Of a stretch of 14,602 nucleotides of DNA, positions 13,798-14,602 are shown piece after piece. This DNA comes from RYN-428 sp035551995. Its GTDB lineage: Bacteria; Planctomycetota; Phycisphaerae; Tepidisphaerales; Tepidisphaeraceae. The notes beneath the pieces are model-generated. The model had not been told where the DNA came from. It did no database searches and worked only from the letters and a program-made list of their open reading frames with translations. Position numbers and translations under genes: made by a program. Each line of letters starts with the position of its first letter. Position 1 is the first letter of the stretch. The stretch is taken from the NCBI GenBank assembly GCA_035551995.1, contig DASZME010000093.1, positions 1 to 14,602 of the forward strand. Reading direction: 5' to 3'.

Positions 13798-14602
13798 TCA
13801 ACTGTTCTGATACGCGTAATAGTTCTTGATCATCATCGCGTAATATCCGCCGCCGTGAACGCGGACGGCGTTTAGCACGACGCCCAGATGCTCGGACTTC
13901 AGCCGGCGCAGCTCGTCGCGCATTCGGCCCAGCATGCCCCGGCTGTTGCCGCGGGCACGGACAACCGTGACGACGCCATCCACGCGCGGCGCCAGCGCCG
14001 TCGAGTCGGACACCATCAGCAGGGGGCCGCTGTCGAAGATCACGTGATCGTATTCCTCCAACGCCCGCTCGATAAAATCGATCAGCAACTGGCTCTCGAG
14101 CAGTTCGGTCGGATTGGACGGTTTGGCGCCGGCCATGATAACCGACAAGTTTGGAACCTCCGTCTCATGGACGGCATCCTGGAATTGATCCAGGTCGTTC
14201 AACACGTCGCCGAAGCCAAGATCATTATTTGCCTGGAAGACGTTGTGCAGATTGGGCCGGCGGAAGTTGGCGTCAACCAGAAGAATTCGGCGGCCGTTGA
14301 GCGCCAGGCCCGAGGCAAGGTTGACCGCGACGGTCGTGACGCCGTCTTCGGCGCTGCATCCGGTGACGAGGATGCTGCGCGTGGTATCCAGCGCGGCGGT
14401 GTGCTGGAGCCGGGTGCGAAGCTGACGGAACTGTTCGGCGATGATCGAATGCGGGGCTTCGAAGATCGCCAGGGGAAGGCGGGCGCCGGCGGCTTGCGGA
14501 TCGTCGTTTTCGTGCGGGATCATCCCCAACAGCATCAGCTGCCCGACGCGGGCGATGTCGCGCGGCGTGCGTACGGTCGTATCGGTCACCTCGCGCAGAA
14601 AT
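13798..14602 (-). CDS. Wzc/CpsD-type BY-kinase-like ATPase, C-terminal part, 5' end beyond the window
   Basis: The minus frame is open from the stop at 13798 to the window edge. The GTG at 14589 reads as an internal Val: the upstream codons FLREV lead into TDTTVRTPRDI, which looks like the linker of a larger polysaccharide co-polymerase, so the true start is outside. The visible part is a MinD/ParA-like ATPase as in bacterial tyrosine kinases controlling exopolysaccharide chain length at the inner membrane. It contains EAPHSIIAEQFRQLRTRL, a Walker A region ILVTGCSAEDGVTTVAVNLA, Walker A' ILLVDANFRRPNLHNVF, Walker B DHVIFDSGPLLMVSD, and a C-terminal Tyr cluster (GGGYYAMM, then NYYAYQN). The Walker A lysine is replaced by Val (codon 14338-14340), and the second Asp of the usual D-A-D in A' is Asn. 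It may be a pseudokinase or an alternative-lysine ATPase. Confidence 0.88.
   Translation of the reverse strand, partial: FLREVTDTTVRTPRDIARVGQLMLLGMIPHENDDPQAAGARLPLAIFEAPHSIIAEQFRQLRTRLQHTAALDTTRSILVTGCSAEDGVTTVAVNLASGLALNGRRILLVDANFRRPNLHNVFQANNDLGFGDVLNDLDQFQDAVHETEVPNLSVIMAGAKPSNPTELLESQLLIDFIERALEEYDHVIFDSGPLLMVSDSTALAPRVDGVVTVVRARGNSRGMLGRMRDELRRLKSEHLGVVLNAVRVHGGGYYAMMIKNYYAYQNS

Noticed and set aside
14587..14589. GTG as the true start of the BY-kinase-like gene
   Set aside because: The frame continues open to the edge and the upstream residues FLREV fit the linker of a longer protein, so the GTG is most likely an internal Val.

Overview
The window looks like chromosomal DNA of a planctomycete (Planctomycetota). 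The strongest evidence is a pair made of a PSCyt1/DUF1549/DUF1553 protein and a DUF1501 protein, a combination greatly expanded in that phylum. Supporting evidence is a Wzc/CpsD-type ATPase with planctomycete-like wording, a membrane-anchored protein carrying a single HEAT-like unit of a kind frequent in planctomycetes, and an intergenic tract of short hairpin repeats. Base composition is GC-rich and most genes have a recognisable GGAGG-like ribosome binding site. A class such as Phycisphaerae is possible but is only an impression.

Layout, left to right. The left edge holds a possible C-terminal tail of an upstream gene, then a GNAT acetyltransferase (114-581). About 670 bases follow with no convincing gene, then a 71-residue conserved-looking protein (1254-1469). 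A clear TTGACA promoter precedes a two-gene unit: a bifunctional-nuclease (DUF151) protein and a P-II signal protein. Next come the large PSCyt1/DUF1549/DUF1553 protein (2620-5154) and its DUF1501 partner (5297-6682), probably one operon acting outside the cytoplasm. A hairpin and a roughly 280-base tract of palindromic and direct repeats follow.

The next four genes include three on the minus strand: a single-domain receiver (7095-7505), the leucyl/arginyl-tRNA-protein transferase Bpt (7648-8403) and serine hydroxymethyltransferase GlyA (8510-9751). A small secreted protein (10025-10408, plus) converges on an ANTAR response regulator (10483-11091, minus) across a strong hairpin terminator. 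An 800-residue membrane-anchored protein of unknown function (11330-13732, plus) then converges on the C-terminal part of an exopolysaccharide co-polymerase/tyrosine-kinase-like ATPase (13798-14602, minus), which runs off the right edge.

Most of the window is ordinary housekeeping or lineage-typical content, and I see no defence island, prophage, transposase or CRISPR. The points most worth a second look are residue-level: the P-II protein has Met where the modifiable Tyr51 usually sits, and the BY-kinase-like ATPase has Val in place of the Walker A lysine. Also of interest are the hairpin-repeat tract, a hairpin in the ANTAR regulator's leader, and the lineage-specific HEAT-containing membrane protein.
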